Positions 6,407 through 8,263 of a stretch of DNA of 8,263 nucleotides are shown piece after piece; the first letter of the stretch is position 1, and each line of letters opens with the position of its first letter. Made by a program: the position numbers and the translations under genes. The DNA comes from Sphingopyxis sp. (GTDB lineage Bacteria; Pseudomonadota; Alphaproteobacteria; Sphingomonadales; Sphingomonadaceae). The notes beneath the pieces were generated by a model. It was not told the origin of the DNA and searched no databases. It saw only the letters and a program-made list of their open reading frames with translations. The DNA lies in contig JAHCKJ010000085.1 of NCBI GenBank assembly GCA_026125835.1, positions 1 through 8,263 of the forward strand, given 5' to 3'.

Positions 6407-7303
6407 ATGGTCCGCCCGGCACATCGACGTCCGGGACAATCCCGAAAGGCGCAGTACAGTCTGTTCGCTGCCTATGTCGTCGCGGTGACGGGGGCGGTCG
6501 CGGGGCTGTTGCTGGCGATCCTGTCGGTCGTTGATCCCGTCGGCTTTGCCCAATTGCGCATCGCGAGCCAGGAGGTCGCGGCACCTGTGGCGCGCGCGTC
6601 GAGGTCGGTCATCGGGTCGATTTCCGGTATCGATGACAGCGTCAGCGCCTATGTGCGTGCGGGATCGCAGAACCGGCGGCTGCGCAAGGAACTGGCAGAG
6701 ACCCGTCGACAGCTGGTCGCAACCAGTTCGCTGCAAGAGGAGAATCGCCAGCTCAAGGGGCTGCTCGCGTTGCAAGAAACCGACAAGGCTGCGGTGGCGA
6801 ACGGCTATCTGCTGACGTCGACCTCGACCAGCAGCAAACGGATCGCACTGCTCAGCATCGGGCGCAATCTGGGCGTCACCGCCGGACAACCCGTGCGCGG
6901 CGCCGACGGCCTGATCGGCCGGGTATTGAGCAGCGGACCGTCGGTATCCCAAGTGCTGCTGCTGACCGATGTCGACAACATCGTACCGGTCCGCCGCGCA
7001 CGCGACGGCCTGCCCGCCCTTGCCAACGGCCGCGGCAACGGCGACCTTGATGTTCGGACCCTGAACATCGCCAACAACCCGTTCAAGCCCGGCGACATAT
7101 TGGTCACATCGGGAACCGGCGGCCTGTATCCGCCGAACATTCCGGTCGCGATCGTCGTCCGGCGCCAGAATGACGGGGCGCTTGCCCGCCCGCTGGCCGA
7201 TCCGGCAAAGGTCGATGCGGTTTCGGTGCTGCGGCCCTATACCCCCGACAATATCGAGGCGCAGCGCGCGCGGCCCGCGGCAACACCCGGAGACGCGCCG
7301 TGA
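6407..7303 (+). CDS. mreC: rod-shape-determining protein MreC
   Basis: MreC is a bitopic inner-membrane protein whose periplasmic part joins MreB/MreD to PBP2 and the elongation machinery. The 298 residues show a basic cytoplasmic start, one membrane helix at about 18-42 (SLFAAYVVAVTGAVAGLLLA), a coiled coil at about 86-122 (QNRRLRKELAETRRQL and LQEENRQLKGLL), and the beta domain from about 130 with RIALLSIGRNLGVTAGQPV, GLIGRV, LLLTDVDNIVPV and the family signature TSGTGGLYPPNIPVA (234-248). The last 20 residues are polar, alanine- and proline-rich. GAGGG at 6392-6396 supports the start. The stop TGA overlaps the GTG start of mreD as GTGA, which points to translational coupling. Confidence 0.96.
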   Translation: MVRPAHRRPGQSRKAQYSLFAAYVVAVTGAVAGLLLAILSVVDPVGFAQLRIASQEVAAPVARASRSVIGSISGIDDSVSAYVRAGSQNRRLRKELAETRRQLVATSSLQEENRQLKGLLALQETDKAAVANGYLLTSTSTSSKRIALLSIGRNLGVTAGQPVRGADGLIGRVLSSGPSVSQVLLLTDVDNIVPVRRARDGLPALANGRGNGDLDVRTLNIANNPFKPGDILVTSGTGGLYPPNIPVAIVVRRQNDGALARPLADPAKVDAVSVLRPYTPDNIEAQRARPAATPGDAP

Positions 7304-7824
7304 ACAAGGCCGCCGGGCCGCGGCTTGGCGAACCGGCATCGTTGTGGCGGATGCGGATCGTTCCGGTCGCGACCGTGATGATCGCGTCGGCACTGCCGCT
7401 GATGTTGCCGCTCGTCGCCAGTTCGCCGGTATTGCCGCCGCTGGGGCTGCTCTTTTTCCTCTGTTGGCAGCTGCTGCGAACCGAGATGTGGCCGGTCTGG
7501 ATCGGCTTGCCGCTCGGCCTGTGGGACGATCTGTACAGCGGCCAGCCCATCGGCACCGCAATCGGCCTGTGGACGCTGGCAAGCCTGGCGATCCACTATT
7601 CCTCCCAGCGCATATACTGGCGCGGCTTTTGGCACGACTGGATCATTGCCGCCTTGCTGGTCGCCATTATCCAGTCGCTGGCAGCGCTGATCGCGCATCC
7701 GGGTGCCGGTACGGGCCGGGTGCTGGGCCTGGTGTTGCCGCAAATCGTCATTTCGATCCTGCTGGTACCGCTGGTCATGCGGTTGACCGGCAAGTTTGAC
7801 AATTTGCGTCTGCGGCGCCGATAA
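7300..7824 (+). CDS. mreD: rod-shape-determining membrane protein MreD
   Basis: The 174-residue product is almost entirely hydrophobic, with about five or six membrane segments (roughly 20-41, 43-60, 63-77, 84-101, 112-133, 142-162), as expected for MreD, a partner of MreC in the elongation complex. GLPLGLWDDLYSGQPIGT (69-86) matches the conserved G-x-x-x-D-x-x-x-G-x-x-x-G pattern around the third helix in MreD proteins. The start is GTG at 7300, overlapping the mreC stop by 4 nt; GGAG at 7289-7292 lies 7 nt ahead of it. The next in-frame ATG (7351) would remove the first 17 residues and lacks this context. MreD sequences diverge strongly, so position between mreC and mrdA is a major part of the call. 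Confidence 0.92.
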   Translation: MNKAAGPRLGEPASLWRMRIVPVATVMIASALPLMLPLVASSPVLPPLGLLFFLCWQLLRTEMWPVWIGLPLGLWDDLYSGQPIGTAIGLWTLASLAIHYSSQRIYWRGFWHDWIIAALLVAIIQSLAALIAHPGAGTGRVLGLVLPQIVISILLVPLVMRLTGKFDNLRLRRR

Positions 7825-7830
7825 TCGCCC

Positions 7831-8263
7831 ATGGCCCGCCGAAAACGTCCCCCGATTACCGAAGCATGGCGCGGCTTGACCTTCACCCGTCGGGCGCTGG
7901 TCGTCGGCGGTGCGCAGGCGGCGGTCGGGATCGCGCTCGCCGCGCGCATGGCGTATATCTCGATCGTCGACAATGACCGCTATATTCTGGAATCGGAAAG
8001 CAACCGGGTCAATCTGACCCTGATTCCGCCGCGCCGCGGCTGGATCGTCGATCGCAACGGCAAGGCGCTGGCCAACAACCGCGTGTCGCTGCGCATCGAC
8101 ATCATTCCCGACCGGCTCCAGAAACGCGACTTCGTGCTCGGCCAGTTGCGGACGCTGTTGCGGCTCGACGGCGACACGATGGAGCGGATCGACCGCGACC
8201 TGAAGGCGGCGTCGGGATTTCAGCCGGTGGCGATCAAGGAGGATATGACCGAGGCCGAATATG
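7831..8263 (+). CDS. mrdA: penicillin-binding protein 2 (MrdA), N-terminal part, cut by window edge
   Basis: The frame opens at ATG 7831, 6 nt after the mreD stop, and runs open to the window end: 144 codons plus one base, the N-terminal quarter or so of a PBP2 of about 600-700 residues. PBP2 is the transpeptidase that crosslinks new wall during elongation. Visible are a basic N-terminus (MARRKRPP), a signal-anchor at about 21-45 (ALVVGGAQAAVGIALAARMA), then the class B PBP dimerisation region with the signature PPRRGWIVDRNGKALANN (67-84), which matches the R-G-x-I-x-D-R-N-G motif. The transpeptidase domain with its SxxK serine is beyond the edge. The start has no clear Shine-Dalgarno sequence, so it may depend on coupling to mreD. 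TRRALVVGG near the anchor resembles a twin-arginine signal but is probably only a basic flank. Confidence 0.94.
   Translation, partial: MARRKRPPITEAWRGLTFTRRALVVGGAQAAVGIALAARMAYISIVDNDRYILESESNRVNLTLIPPRRGWIVDRNGKALANNRVSLRIDIIPDRLQKRDFVLGQLRTLLRLDGDTMERIDRDLKAASGFQPVAIKEDMTEAEY

Noticed and set aside
5112..7582. Two long minus-strand frames (490 and 545 codons) opposite mreB, mreC and mreD
   Set aside because: They overlap each other and lie antisense to clear family members; their products have low-complexity, arginine-rich composition and no domains.

Overview
The window looks like a chromosomal housekeeping region of an alphaproteobacterium, most likely a sphingomonad (Sphingomonadales; a Sphingopyxis- or Sphingomonas-type genome is my best guess). 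The evidence is high GC with long antisense shadow frames, an RpoH carrying the alphaproteobacterial-type RpoH box, a MutL with its own endonuclease motif, and protein wording typical of that order in MreB, MutL and PBP2. Lineage is inferred from sequence style, not from a search. No mobile element, CRISPR array, tRNA or rRNA was seen.

Left part (1-3085, all on +): the 3' end of an RluA-family 23S rRNA pseudouridine synthase (rluD-like); a possible 27-codon leader ORF whose stop overlaps the next start; rpoH (heat-shock sigma-32); a perfect 11-bp-arm inverted repeat; a 298-residue membrane protein I do not recognise; and mtgA, a monofunctional peptidoglycan glycosyltransferase.

Middle (3086-5342): a 242-nt convergent gap holding a G10 run and three GC-rich hairpins, then mutL on the minus strand. 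A 197-nt divergent gap, which must hold the 5' signals of mutL and of the mre cluster, follows.

Right part (5343-8263, +): the rod-shape cluster mreB, mreC, mreD and mrdA (PBP2, cut by the window edge). Spacing is tight: 17 nt, then a 4-nt overlap, then 6 nt. MreB filaments with MreC and MreD position the elongation machinery, in which PBP2 is the transpeptidase. rodA is expected just beyond the edge. MtgA also acts on lipid II polymerisation, so two separate loci here serve cell-wall growth, flanking a mismatch-repair gene.

I found no convincing previously undescribed system. The most useful leads are the leader ORF overlapping the rpoH start, the inverted repeat next to the start of the unrecognised membrane protein, and that protein itself.
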